Shown piece after piece: positions 10,443 through 20,450 of a stretch of DNA of 64,000 nt (position 1 is the first letter of the stretch; each line of letters starts with the position of its first letter). The notes below the pieces were generated by a model. The model ran no database searches. It saw only the letters and a program-made list of their open reading frames with translations, and was not told the DNA's origin. This DNA is from Scilla litardierei (Eukaryota > Streptophyta > Magnoliopsida > Asparagales > Asparagaceae). Position numbers and translations under genes: made by a program. The stretch spans positions 1,999,878 through 2,063,877 of the forward strand of contig CM061139.1 in the NCBI GenBank assembly GCA_030789695.1, read 5' to 3'.

Positions 10443-10800
10443 TGAAACGACCCTGGTTGGCCGTAAGTCGAAGGGGCCATGCCCCTCGCCACCGAACGAC
10501 CATTGTCGGTCGTAAGTCGAATGGGACACACCCCTCATTACCAAACGACACTTGTTGGCCGTAAGTCGAAGGGGCCATGCCACTCGCCACCAAACGACCA
10601 TTGTCAGCTGTAAGTCGAAGGGGCCATGCCACTCCCCACCGAACGACCCTCGTCGACCGTAAGTCGAAGGGGCCACGCCCCTCGCCACTGAACAACCCTC
10701 GTCGACCGTAAGTCGAAGGGGCCACGCCCCTCGCCACCGAACGACCTTCGTCGGCTGTAAGTCGAAGGGGCCATGCCCCCACTACCGAATGACCACTGTA
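10443..10800 (+). repeat. 49-bp tandem repeat, about seven units
   Basis: The word GTAAGTCGAA recurs at 10463, 10512, 10561, 10610, 10659, 10708 and 10757, an exact 49-bp period. Each unit reads roughly GTAAGTCGAAGGGGCCATGCC then CCTCGCCACCGAACGACC and includes the near-palindrome GGGGCCATGCCCCTC. Since 49 is not a multiple of three, the long ORFs that cross it on the minus strand are by-products, not a repeat protein. Tat-lineage elements often carry tandem repeats between integrase and the 3' LTR. Confidence 0.9.
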
Positions 10801-11040
10801 TGACCGAGGAAGCGTGATTCAGGGTGAATCCACCTAACCTATTTACGACATAACTTTCCTACGAACTTCTGTGTTTATTCAAGTTAGGTCATCGAGGGGC
10901 CGTACACACGGAGATATCATGCAGTAGATATCTGAAAAAGTTTTTCGGATATAGAAATAAAGACACTAAGTGACTTTCTTCATTGACTTCAAATCGGAAA
11001 AATTACAAAATTTGGGGTTACCAGGGGACTGCCTACGACC
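10801..11040. other. Noncoding spacer of the Tat-like element
   Basis: It lies between the tandem repeat and the end of the antisense ORF. I see no ORF or motif in it beyond a short purine/AT-rich stretch. Confidence 0.4.
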
Positions 11041-13458
11041 TAAGAGGCAGGGGGAATGCTCCCCGACACCAAAGCCTTGGCAAAAGCATCCATTGCTTTC
11101 ATGACTTTAGCAGTCAGCTCGGGTTTCTCCTTTGCGGCAGCTTCCTCTAGCGCCGCTACTTTGGTTTGGAGCTCGGCCTTCTCCACCTGGCTGGCCTCCC
11201 CCACCGCTCAAGATTAAAGACTTTGGTCCGAAGCTCGACCACCTCTTTCTTGAACGCATCAAGCTCCTCTTCGAGCTGGGCCCTCTCTGTCCGTCACTAG
11301 AGCTCGACAGACTTATAAATGGTCGATAGCGATGAAAGGCTGTCTTTAGCCTTCATCACATCCCACTCAACCGCCGCTTTGTCAGTGAGGGTCTTCCTCA
11401 AGGCCTCCTCTGCCTCTTTCGCCTGCGTTTTGGCCCCGAGGGCTCTACGCTCCGCGTCCGCCACCAGCCGACCTCCGTCGATCAAATCGATGGCTTGGCG
11501 ATGCAACACAGCACCAAGAATGGACATCTGCAAACAGAACAAAGATCAGTTACAAGCGTCGACCAAGTTGGGAACCAAAAAACATGGGCTCGGGCGACAT
11601 ACCTGGTACCCGCTCCCAACAAATAAGTTCGCCATCCGCTCGAGATCCAGCTTCCGCAGGAGCTCTGAATCTTTGGAGAGGATCGAGTTCTCCACCACTC
11701 TGGTCGTCGTCCCAAAGTTGGTCAGGACCGACTCCTTCTTACTGACAGCAAATGGGGGCTGGTGAAGGTCCCCCTCGATCGGTCCAGAAGACAGAATCAA
11801 AAGCCGATCGAGCAGGAGTGCTCGATCAAACTCCCCAGAAATCGGGTCAACTAGCGGGGTGGGAAACTCGATGTCCCCCCATGGCCACAAATCCACGAGG
11901 GCGTCGTGGAACTCTGGGAGAACGACAGGGTCTCTGCCACCTTTGTGGTCCCGAGGGAAGCAGCTCCCTTGCCCTTTCCCATGGGGTCTTCTTCGTCCAC
12001 ACGCCTCCTCTTCGGAGACCCCTCCTCTTCATGAGAAGGAATCTCCCTTTTTTGACCGACTCTCCCAGTCGGCTCGACGATGCCAGTAGAGTCAACGTCA
12101 ACATTAAATGGCTTCGCTCCGACCACGACGGAAGCCAGAGGAGCTGGAGTTCGCGGGGAGCCCGACTAGAGGCCCCCCTCGGAGAGGCTCGAGGAAGAGG
12201 CCTGGACACCCGTCGGGTCTCTCCTCCTTCAGAGGAGGAGATCTGGTGGATGGGGACAGGGGACTGAGAGTCCGATCCTTCTATGTGAGTGCCTGATCGG
12301 TCGTCCCGAGCACCTGACCTCTCGACCGCCCTTTTCTTCTTCCTCTGCTCCATCCGACTCGGTTTAGGCTGGAATCGACGCTGTGTCGAGTCCCGTTGGT
12401 CATATCTGTAGACAACGAGGATAATTACCGTGAGTTGCAAAAATAAGGACATCGATGCAGAATACCTCACACGGGCACCATAGAAGGATCTTTATTGTTC
12501 GATCATCCAGCAAGTAATGAAACGATCTATCCTGTCTCGATCGATCCAACAGAGTCTTCACTACCTCAGCCTTGCTTGACAATAACCCGGCTCTGACTTT
12601 CTCCAGGGATATGTGAGACTCCAGCACAAGCTCGGAGTTCAGGGAACTCCAACCATTGAGCAATGGATCTAGGTCGGGTAGAGCGACAAACACGAAAGTA
12701 TCTGACCACCCTGGGTCAGAAACCGGGAGGTCGTATATAAGCCTCGTACCCAGGCGAGCAACAATATGATACCACACTCGATGAGGGTCGGTAACTATCC
12801 TGAACAAATATCTGAACAACTCGAGGGTCGGACAGACTCCACATAGCTCACACAGCTCGATGAAACCCACCAGAGGAGAGAAGGAGTAAGGAGCCAGTCT
12901 ACAGAGAGAAAGCTTCGAGGAGCACAAAACCTCGACGATGAAAGGGTAAAGGGGGAATCAAAGTCCTAAGCAGAAAGACTTAAGATATACCCCGACCTCC
13001 TTCTTCCACGGGAAACACACTCTCTCATCCGGGTCAGGCACCCTAACCCTAAAAGGTTCGCAGAAACAACCTCGCTGAACCTATGCGGTCAGGTCAAGGG
13101 AGAAACTAGGGGCCATGTCTAAGATAACTTTAGGAGCCTTCGATTTCTGATCCCTTCGACGAATGGGAAGGTCGGACTCAACCCATATTGCTTTACCCTT
13201 TTCGGGAACTTCCATCGGGCAAGGGGGCCGGAGACGCTCCGCCAGCTCCTCAGGGGTCGGCACCTTGAACACCATCGGAGCAAACATACATGACCAACCT
13301 GTTAAGAGAGTCAAGATCGAAGAAAGGAGATACCTTGAAAAAAAGCAATCTCCAAAAAAAGCGACGATGGAAGCAAACATGCGAAACAAGGAAGAAGATG
13401 ATGCTGGAAAATTGCAGACGTTCTCTTCGAAATTCCTCTTATATGTTGAGAAACTCAA
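11041..13458 (-). pseudogene. Antisense ORF of the Tat-like element (gypsy-type transposon domain plus coiled coil)
   Basis: Read right to left on the minus strand. The N part (13458-13081) ends with FKVPTPEELAERLRPP and a basic RRRDQKSK patch. The next piece (12927-12400) includes LCRLAPYSFSPLVGFIELCELCGVCPTLELFRYLFRI, matching what I know as the plant 'putative gypsy type transposon' domain (Pfam PF04195), followed by WYHIVARLG and a charged helical stretch. A Lys/Arg-rich segment with PKRRRVDEED (near 12010) could be a nuclear signal. The C part (11896-11041) is helical and coiled-coil-like (LVADAERRALGAKTQAKEAEEALRK). Frameshifts and stops break it. Antisense ORFs between pol and the 3' LTR are a described Tat-lineage feature. 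Confidence 0.65.
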
Positions 13459-13649
13459 CCGCCTGGCCCCCGATGCACGTCACGTGTCCAAAACTAGCCA
13501 CCAGAAGCGGCGTAGATCGCTCCAAAGGCGAAGAGGTTTTGGTGGCACATATTAAATCAAAAATTTCAAAATTTGTGCGCATTTAATAAAAGTACTCATC
13601 ATTCAGCCTCGATCAGCGTTACCTCCCGAGAGCGAATGATGCGGGCCAT
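13459..13649. other. Spacer before the 3' LTR of the Tat-like element
   Basis: No ORF of note. The expected polypurine tract before 13650 is poorly preserved (AGAGCGAATGATGCGGG). Confidence 0.4.
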
Positions 13650-14387
13650 TGTTAGTGCACAGATACAAACCCGATTGGGTATCCGCATACCCAACCCGTT
13701 TCTCACCCACGACTCTTTAACCCCACACTCTAAGCAGGCTACGACTGAGTCGGGCGAACGGGTTAGACGACCGTTGGACTGACACCGACATTCAAGGACG
13801 AGTTCATGGGGCCAAGTAAATGGGCAGCCGTTAGCTCAAATCTTGGAGAAGATCGTGCCCTAATCAATGAGGGACGGTTACATCTCATCGAGAGAGAGCA
13901 GCCTATAAATAGGCCGACGGACAAAGGTAAACGGGTTCTATTTTCAAGGTACGAGTGCTAATACATAGAACTCTATCTTCTTACTTTTCCATCTTATGTT
14001 CGAGCTTAATTCGTTAGTCCAGGGACGATCCTCAGTGGGTTGATCTCAGCTACGCCAAACTCCCTCTCATCCTTAAGTCCCTTACTAACTTAAGTATCGG
14101 AGGGGATGTGGGTCGGAACCCAGATCTGACCCCCGTAACGACTCCCTGTGGTGAAGATCGACGATTGTCATCCAACGCACAAGGTCGACTTCGAGCTCTC
14201 CAATCTCGAACGACCCAACAGATCGACCATTTCTAGGTCGATCAACCATTGTATCGTCATCTACCAACAACCATCGACCCTGGTTCTTCCAACCGAGGGT
14301 CCCAATCTGAAGGCTGACTAGGCTCCAACTCAACGCTCCGAGTCTTCGTCCGCTTAACAACTGTATCGATCAATTTTGGCCTTAATA
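13650..14387 (+). repeat. Tat-like element 3' LTR
   Basis: It matches 7502-8241 over its full length, with scattered transitions and a terminal CA changed to TA. The TATA box CCTATAAATAGG is kept near 13902. Confidence 0.85.
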
Positions 14388-15183
14388 GTAATGCATCCTA
14401 TTTTAATTGCAACAACTCCCTAGTTCTTTCCTTTTCTTCTAATTTTTAAATCATTCCATTTTTAATCAAAAACACTAACTTTTCCTATACTCAGCCGCCC
14501 AACCCTCAACTTTGACCCATGCAATCACCATCAGCATCCTCCCTCTCTCCACCTGCAAATAGCCCTGAAACCCTAGCCCTAACTCCCCACGCGCACACCT
14601 CTCTCCCCAGCGCCCACAACCCAAACACCAGCCCGTCCGCGCTCCTCCCGGTGCCCACCGTCTGACATGCTCCGTCCAACTCCAAGCCTGCACCATCCTC
14701 TCCGACGAACGTGCGCGACCTTTGACTCCACATCCAACCTCCGACCATCTCACCTGTAACCTACGCACGCAACCCAGTGCCCCAGCGTGCATCAACTCTG
14801 ACCCAGACCCACGCCGTCCGACCCTCCCTCTGGCCATCTCCCCGTCCATGCACCTCCCCGCCGCACCACCCGCAAACACCAAACCCAGCTCCTCCTCTCC
14901 CTACCGTACTCCGGGTGTTCCTCCTAGCGTCGCTGCAACACACCCCGTAGCCCAACTCTCCGACACCATGCCATGCCCACATTTCCTCTTCGACTTTCGA
15001 CAACTGCGCGCAACGCCACCCAGCACCTTTGTCCGACTGTAGCTCACATCCCCGACCTTCCAGCATCTTCGAAACAACTCCGGTGACCCACACGCAACCA
15101 GCCCGCTGCCTGCAGCGCACCGTTGTCGCGCTATGCCATAGCCGTCGCCTCCGACCAGCAAGAACACGCAAGAGAGACACCAC
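14388..15183 (+). repeat. Chromovirus C 3' LTR, second fragment (inferred)
   Basis: The fragment lies between the Tat-like element and Copia-A. From about 14500 on it is C-rich (CCACC, CTCC words), which produces overlapping ORFs on both strands without any domain. It is assigned to the C LTR by position in the nest only, because the matching part of the 5' LTR is outside the window. It could instead be host sequence. Confidence 0.4.
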
Positions 15184-16906
15184 TGTTGAGTATTGATTCC
15201 CCGGATTTGGTTTTGATGATGAACAAACATAAATATCGTGAACTAACTCTTTGTGAGGGCAGTTACGGAGATCGTCGTCAAAATTCTACGTACATTATAA
15301 GCGATGTCTCAAGACTTCTCAAAGCACGTGATCGTGTGCCTGAAGCTTCGTTGAAGCTCTAGGAGCATTATTGAAGTCAAGAGATTCGGATTGAAGCTTT
15401 GAGGACGGTTCGTCAAGTTTACTTTATAGTCTTCTAGGTTCTTTTCGTAGAATGTTAAGTCTTGAGTAGGTCTTACATTATAATCTTCTTAACGCTCATA
15501 TCTTAGAGCTAGGATTACCTTAGAAGCCCATAGAAACTTTCCCGAAGCTTCACGCTTCATTTCGCAGCTTCTGGTGCATCTTAGTTGGTTCAAGAAGAAG
15601 AACCAACCGACTAGATTGTCATCTAGTCGGTCAGTAATCCTTCTTGAACCGACTAGATCTCCTTGCTCAATTTAGTCTCTGCACTGTTGACCAATTAGTC
15701 GGTCCAAGAAGGTTCACCGACCGACTAGTTGTCAAACTAGTCGGTTAGGAATCCTTCTTTGACCGACTAGTTATACTTTCATTTTTCAGCATGTGCTACT
15801 GTTTACAGTTAGTCGGTCCAAGAACAACCATCGACCGACTAGTTATGAAACTAGTCGGTTGGAATTTGTTCTTAGACAGACTAGCTCTCTTTGAATTCAG
15901 CCTATTGTATTTCAACTCTTAGTCGATCAAATAACACTCACCGACCGACTAGTTGTCAAACTAGTCGGTTGGCAAGTCTTCTTAGACCGACTAGTTCTAA
16001 CTCCTGAAATTCATCTTATTGGCTGTGAACCTTTTAGTCGGTCCAAGAAGAATCACCGACCGACTAGTTGCAAAACTATTCGGTCAGTGATCCTTCTTAG
16101 ACCGATTAGACTGCTTCCGAAATAGATCCGTTGGAGCATTAAATGCACGATTTTTCCCTCTCTCTCTCTCTCTTCTCTATCATATATAATCTTGAGATGC
16201 TTCTTCATAGCATTCAAGGCTGCCATTATTGAGTTTTAGAGATCAAAGAGAGAGCATTTAATTCTCATTTCCAAGCTCACTCATTTCTCACAAGAATCTC
16301 TCCAAACTCCTTGAGCCCTAATTTCCTCAAGAGAGAATCTCTTCATTGTGAGCCACTCAAGCCAAGAGCTTGATTCAAGGTCACCAACTCCATCCTAGCC
16401 TTCGATCGCTGTTCATCTTCTTGAAGCTAGGGTTTGGTGACTTCTTCTCCTTCAAAATTTTCCTTGCCCTAAAATCGTAAGTTTACTCAAGGCATATGAT
16501 TTTGTTGGTAAGCATTTCATTGTTTCATTTACATTGCTATTTCAGTTTATCTCTCGGTTGTGAGAGAAGTTTGTGATCCCGGGTTGTGGAAGTCACATTT
16601 TCATTTGTGTATGATTTGATCTTGTAGAGGTTTTCTACAAGAATTTCATAGTGCAAACTTGGGTTAGAGGATTCTAACTCAAGTAGCCGGAGGGGATCCG
16701 GGTGATCACCGAGAACAAGTCGGGGAGACTTGGGTGGATCCGAACCCGTTATATCATTTGTTTGCTTTGTCTTTATTGTTGTCTATATTTTCATTCCGCA
16801 TTGTTGGTTGAGTTTGCACGATAATTAGGAATAATTACTCTTGATTATTTTAAAGTACTATTCACCCCCCCTCTAGTACTTGTGCAGTAGCTATCAGGGC
16901 ATTACA
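15184..16906 (+). repeat. Copia-A 5' LTR
   Basis: This 1723-bp LTR has TG...CA ends. A U3 motif cluster lies at 15600-16110, a CT repeat at 16157-16172 and the TATA box TATATAAT at 16183-16190. It differs from the 3' LTR (1728 bp) by scattered substitutions and a ~13-bp indel near 48990. Confidence 0.9.
15600..16110 (+). promoter_or_regulatory. U3 array of GACCGACTAG / CTAGTCGGTC inverted motifs (Copia-A 5' LTR)
   Basis: The cluster alternates TAGTCGGTC and GACCGACTA about five to six times. A typical unit is TAGTCGGTCCAAGAAGG, then CGACCGACTAG, a 7-8 nt gap, CTAGTCGGT, then CCTTCTT and GACCGACTAG. The whole ~80-bp unit is thus one imperfect inverted repeat with AAGAAGG/CCTTCTT inner arms. 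It ends about 75 bp before the TATA box, the place of an enhancer. The copy in the 3' LTR is at 47880-48400. Confidence 0.75.
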
Positions 16907-16908
16907 TT

Positions 16909-16920
16909 TGGTATCAAAGC
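16909..16920 (+). other. Copia-A primer-binding site
   Basis: TGGTATCAAAGC, two bases after the LTR, matches the initiator-Met tRNA 3' end pattern TGGTATCAGAGC except for one base. Confidence 0.8.
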
Positions 16921-16933
16921 CAAGTTCATAGCT

Positions 16934-17984
16934 ATGCCTACCAATGACAACAAGACCGTTCGTCCACCTTCAGACTATAGCACCTTCAGGAACCGTGAAG
17001 GAGCTTCTTCGGTGATGGAAGGATACTCCTCAACTAGGCCTCCTTGCTTCAACGGTACCAAATACGGGTACTGGAAATGCCGGATGGAAACGTTCCTCTA
17101 GAGAACTTCACTGTGGAGAGCCATGTTGACAGAGTATGTCGAGCCCGATGAAGAAGATTTCGCGAAGTGGACTACCGCAGAGGTCGCCGCGGAGGTAACC
17201 AATGCCAAGGAAATGAATGCCTTGCAATGTGCGTTGGAGTCCAAAGACTTTAACAAGATATGCACATGTAAGAGTGCATATTAAATCTGGAGCTCACTCC
17301 TCATCTTGCATGAAGGAACGAGTAGGGTAAGAGACTCCAAACTCACTGTTGTCAATAAAGAATTCGAATTATTTCACAAGCAACAGGGTGAGAAGATGAA
17401 GGAGTACTATGCTCGCTTCGTTGACATTACAAATGAATTGGAGGCTCTTGGAAAGACTTACACCCAAAAGGAGAAAGTCTCAAAGATCATTGACGGACTT
17501 CCTTCTTGTTGGGAAAAGCGTTCATTCGCCATCGAGGAAGGTAATGATATGAATAAATATACTGTCGTTCAACTAATGGGTACCTTGATGTCTTATGAGG
17601 TACGCAAGGACAGTAAAATAAAGATGCAAGACAAGATGAAGTCTTACTTGAAGCAAGACGAGCCAAAGAAAAAGGCGATTGCGTTCAAGGCCGCTCCATC
17701 TACATCTACCGATGATGAAGAATCGGAAGACGAGTTGGACTTGGAATCCATTGCTCTCATGGCAAAGAAGTTCAACCGATTCTTTCGGAAAGGTAATTTC
17801 AAGAGCAAATCTAAATTTAGTTCTACTAACGCCTCCGGTCCTTTGTGTTTTAAATGCAACAAGCCAGGACACATCAAAGCGGATTGTCCTGAAAACAAAC
17901 AAAAGGAGAAGTGGAAGGCGCTAAAGTTTGACAAGTCTCGAAAGTACAAGAAAGGGTACAAGAAAGGACTTGTCGGGACATTCA
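16934..17984 (+). pseudogene. gag: Copia-A gag, 5' part
   Basis: The frame begins at ATG 16934 (MPTNDNKT). The gag core includes PPCFNGTKYGYWKCRMETFL, WRAMLTEYVEP, then VVNKEFELFHKQQGEKMKEYYARF and IIDGLPSCWEKR. One CCHC zinc knuckle, CFKCNKPGHIKADC, lies near 17847-17890 and is followed by a Lys-rich tail. Stops at 17099 (TAG) and 17281 (TAA) break the frame. Copia-B is inserted after TTCA at 17984. The frame continues in register at 37386 when Copia-B and one TSD are left out. Confidence 0.85.
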
Positions 17985-18465
17985 TGTTGGATCCTGTCAA
18001 AACAGTGTTGTTAGGATCGATAAATGAAGTTGAGACTTACGCTTGCGTACGCGGCACTGTAATCTTGGAACTTCGCCCTCAGATTCGCCACAACGGTCGA
18101 TACTTCGTCACGGAGGATCGAAGCAGAGTTTCACCGCCTAAATCTCTAACTAGAAGAGGATTTTAATGGAAGGGAGAAGAAGAACATAAGGATGCCTTAT
18201 GCAAACTTATGGCATGGAAAGTGTGAATGAATGCCTTACCCTTGGGTCCTATTTATAGGCTTTAGGGGTGGTTATTGTAGGAAATAACCAATTATAAGCT
18301 TATTAGCCTATATTAGCACATTCATTTATCTTCTTCTTTATCCACTTATCAAGTGCCATTTTGCACTTATAAAGTGGATTTTTCCACTTATCGAGTGGTC
18401 CTTTTCACACGAGAAAAGGTTCCCTTCGAGCACGCCTTCGTGCACGCGACATCTGAGGTCCGTAT
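17985..18465 (-). repeat. Copia-B 3' LTR, major part
   Basis: It matches 36851-37335. TATA (minus) is CCTATAAATAGG at 18248-18259. Upstream of it in element sense, at 18342-18398, are three palindromic words, CACTTATCAAGTG, CACTTATAAAGTG and CACTTATCGAGTG, spaced ~22 bp. Element E interrupts it at 18465. Confidence 0.9.
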
Positions 18466-18759
18466 TGATCACTCCTTATTTTACACCTTTTTTCCCGCAT
18501 TTTTGCATGCCATTTAGATCGCCCAAATCACGTTTTTCACGATATATCGACGATATTGCGATGCTTTTCACGATTTGTTGTTTGTCGCATTTCAGGTGAT
18601 TTGGCGCGATTTGGAGTAATCTCGAGATGCGCTTACTCCAGAGGGTCACCGACGACCTCCCCGAGGGGTATTTTGCTGTTGGAGAGGAGCGGAAGAAGAA
18701 CGGATGTCGCAGGAGCGACGAGGAGGCCAAAATAAGCAGATTGGGCATGTTTAGTGTCC

Positions 18760-19142
18760 CACTCGGCCGAGTGGAGGACCCACTTGGCTGACCAGCGAGA
18801 CACCGCTCGGCCGACCAGATCAGACACGATTCCTATGTGCACTCGGCCGAGCGACGGAGACCACATCGGCCGAGTGAAGAGACCACGTCCGCCCGAGTGG
18901 CGCCCAGACGAAGCCCTTCAAAAATCTCCAAGTTTCTGTTTTTCGGCTGCCTGAGCTTCAGAAGACCCACTCGGCCGAGTGGAGAATCCCGTCCGCCCGA
19001 GTACAATGAAGCCATCGGCCGAGTGACGACAACTCACTCGGCCGAGCCGCCCCCGAAGTAGAGACCCCTGAAGGCCCCGACTTACTGGAAAATTACAGGG
19101 TTTCTCACTCGGCCGAGCGACTTTTGTCACTCGGCCGAGTGC
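18760..19142 (+). promoter_or_regulatory. U3 array of ACTCGGCCGAGT palindromes (E 5' LTR)
   Basis: About ten full or partial copies of the perfect 12-bp palindrome ACTCGGCCGAGT (also CTCGGCCGAC, CTCGGCCGAGCG and GCCCGAGTG half forms) lie upstream of the TATA-like box. The same array is at 28542-28924 in the 3' LTR and, in reverse, at 55218-55590 in E'. It fits binding sites for a dimeric DNA-binding protein; this role is inference. Confidence 0.7.
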
Positions 19143-19624
19143 GACGCGCTGCCTGTAGCGAAAATTGCGGAAAACAGGCTGCGCAGGGGTATTTTGGTCA
19201 CAGTTTTTGGACGATTTTGGGGGCTATTTAACCCCTGTTTTTACCCTAGTTTTGGAGAGCTTCTCCTTAGATTTTTTGCAGCTTTTTAGATTAGCTTTTT
19301 AGTTTTGTTCTTGAGATTGGAGAGGAGAAAAAGTTTGATTTTGGTTGGATTAATTGAAGAACTCCATTGGTTTGTCTTTCTCTTCCCCAAAAATTCTATT
19401 TTTATTGCATATCTCAATATTGTGATGAATTCTATTGCTTATTTTATTGATTATTTTTGTGATCTTGCTATGATTTGTGAGTAGTCGCCACGTCTTGGGG
19501 CGTGGGGATGAACCCTACAAGCCCAACTTCATACTTGTGATGAATTAGTAGAAATTTTGCTAGAATCGATATCTAGGGATTAGATTGGGATCAATTTACT
19601 ACGGTTAGCTAGGAGTTCATACCG

Positions 19625-19921
19625 ATCGGGATTTGCAAGAGATTGGATCCTGATTCGATAAGAAACCCTAGAAATCCGAATTGGGTTGGAATCGAATTTC
19701 CGTAGTATCGGTTTGCAAGAGATTGGACCGATACTAGGGTTTCCGGTTGCAATTCCGTGCCAATACCCGTTTGCAAGAGATTGGACGGGTAGGAACTATC
19801 CCAATCTAGATCGCGAGCCGAGTTTGCAAGAGATTGGGCTCGGTGCGCGATTGGACGATGATGTTGACCCTAATGCTAGTTTTCCTAGGCTAGGGTTTGC
19901 AAGAGATTGGACCCAAACCTA
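19625..19921 (+). repeat. Array of five constant-loop hairpins (E 5' LTR)
   Basis: The 16-mer TTTGCAAGAGATTGGA occurs five times (starting 19632, 19712, 19770, 19823 with final G, and 19896). Each is flanked by a different pair of self-complementary arms: ATCGGGA/TCCTGAT (one G-U), TAGTATCGG/CCGATACTA (perfect 9), TACCCG/CGGGTA (perfect 6), CCGAG/CTCGG with outer TCGCG/CGCGA, and an imperfect CTAGGG...CCC/CCTAG. The loop holds the self-complementary hexamer TTGCAA. The array lies between the TATA-like box and the primer site, so it would be in the 5' leader of the RNA. Confidence 0.85.
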
Positions 19922-20287
19922 GGATAGCTATAGACTGGCAACAGCGCGAGAGCGTGAGCTTGGTTCTACATTCAGTTGCAACTAGTCCATCCAAAATCTC
20001 AACCTAGCAATTTTGAAACCGACGAACCACATTTATGAGATACGGTGAGTAGCGGGGATTCCCCATTCCCTAGACGTTCTTTATTTGATTCGATATTTCC
20101 GCACTTTGTCTGACGATTGTGACAGGATCGCCAAAGGCAAATCTTTCTTCTTGAATAGCCAGGGTGATTGGAACAAGCACGGTCATTCGTCCTCCCTGTG
20201 TTCGATATCCCGCTCGCTGCTACACCGTGCACTTGCGGTAAAACTACAACCGTTCTTTAGGGTTACGTCCCGGAGCGATCAAGTTTT

Positions 20288-20304
20288 TGGCGCCGTTGCC
20301 GGGG
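20288..20304 (+). other. Element E primer-binding site (tRNA-Asp type)
   Basis: TGGCGCCGTTGCCGGGG is complementary to the 3' end of plant tRNA-Asp(GTC). It starts six bases after the LTR, as in Athila-like elements. Confidence 0.85.
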
Positions 20305-20450
20305 AGGCGATTGCGTTTGATCTTACCACCCCTAGCTACTTCCTTTTTTATTTTTTTATCATTATTATTTCCATTTTTTTTGTTTTTTTTATTTTTACCT
20401 AACCCTTCCACGGTACTAATCATCTCTTTGAAACTCTGTTTTCTCTGTGC

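Larger units (their letters stand above)
7502..14387 (+). mobile_element. Decayed Tat-like Ty3/Gypsy element
   Basis: Two ~740-bp LTRs (7502-8241 and 13650-14387), both starting TGTTAGTGCA, flank the element. The 5' LTR ends TTAACA and the 3' LTR TTAATA. Flanking pentamers GCAAT (7497-7501) and GTAAT (14388-14392) match at four of five bases, a plausible aged TSD. The interior keeps remnants of protease, RNase H and integrase, a 49-bp tandem repeat and a long antisense ORF. gag and RT are essentially gone. The antisense ORF and the leader TTTGGC...GTCAGTGGGAA point to the Tat lineage. Confidence 0.8.
18466..20281 (+). repeat. Element E 5' LTR
   Basis: This 1816-bp LTR has CTCGGCCGAGTG motif clusters at 18760-19142, a TATA-like CTATTTAA at 19224-19231 and a hairpin array at 19625-19921. 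Transcription probably starts near 19255, which puts the hairpin array in the RNA leader. Confidence 0.93.

Noticed and set aside
10407..10782. Minus-strand ORFs with GVAPSTYGRR-type repeats
   Set aside because: They result from the 49-bp tandem repeat, whose length is not a multiple of three, so no repeat protein is conserved.
14475..15230. Overlapping ORFs of 80-140 codons on both strands
   Set aside because: They arise from C-rich sequence with few stops. There is no domain or codon pattern, and the frames contradict each other.
15590..16110. CRISPR-like array
   Set aside because: Motifs alternate in orientation with variable spacing, inside an LTR of a plant element. There is no repeat-spacer regularity.
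20288..20304. A tRNA gene at the primer sites
   Set aside because: Only the 12-17 nt complementary to a tRNA end are present; no tRNA body surrounds them.
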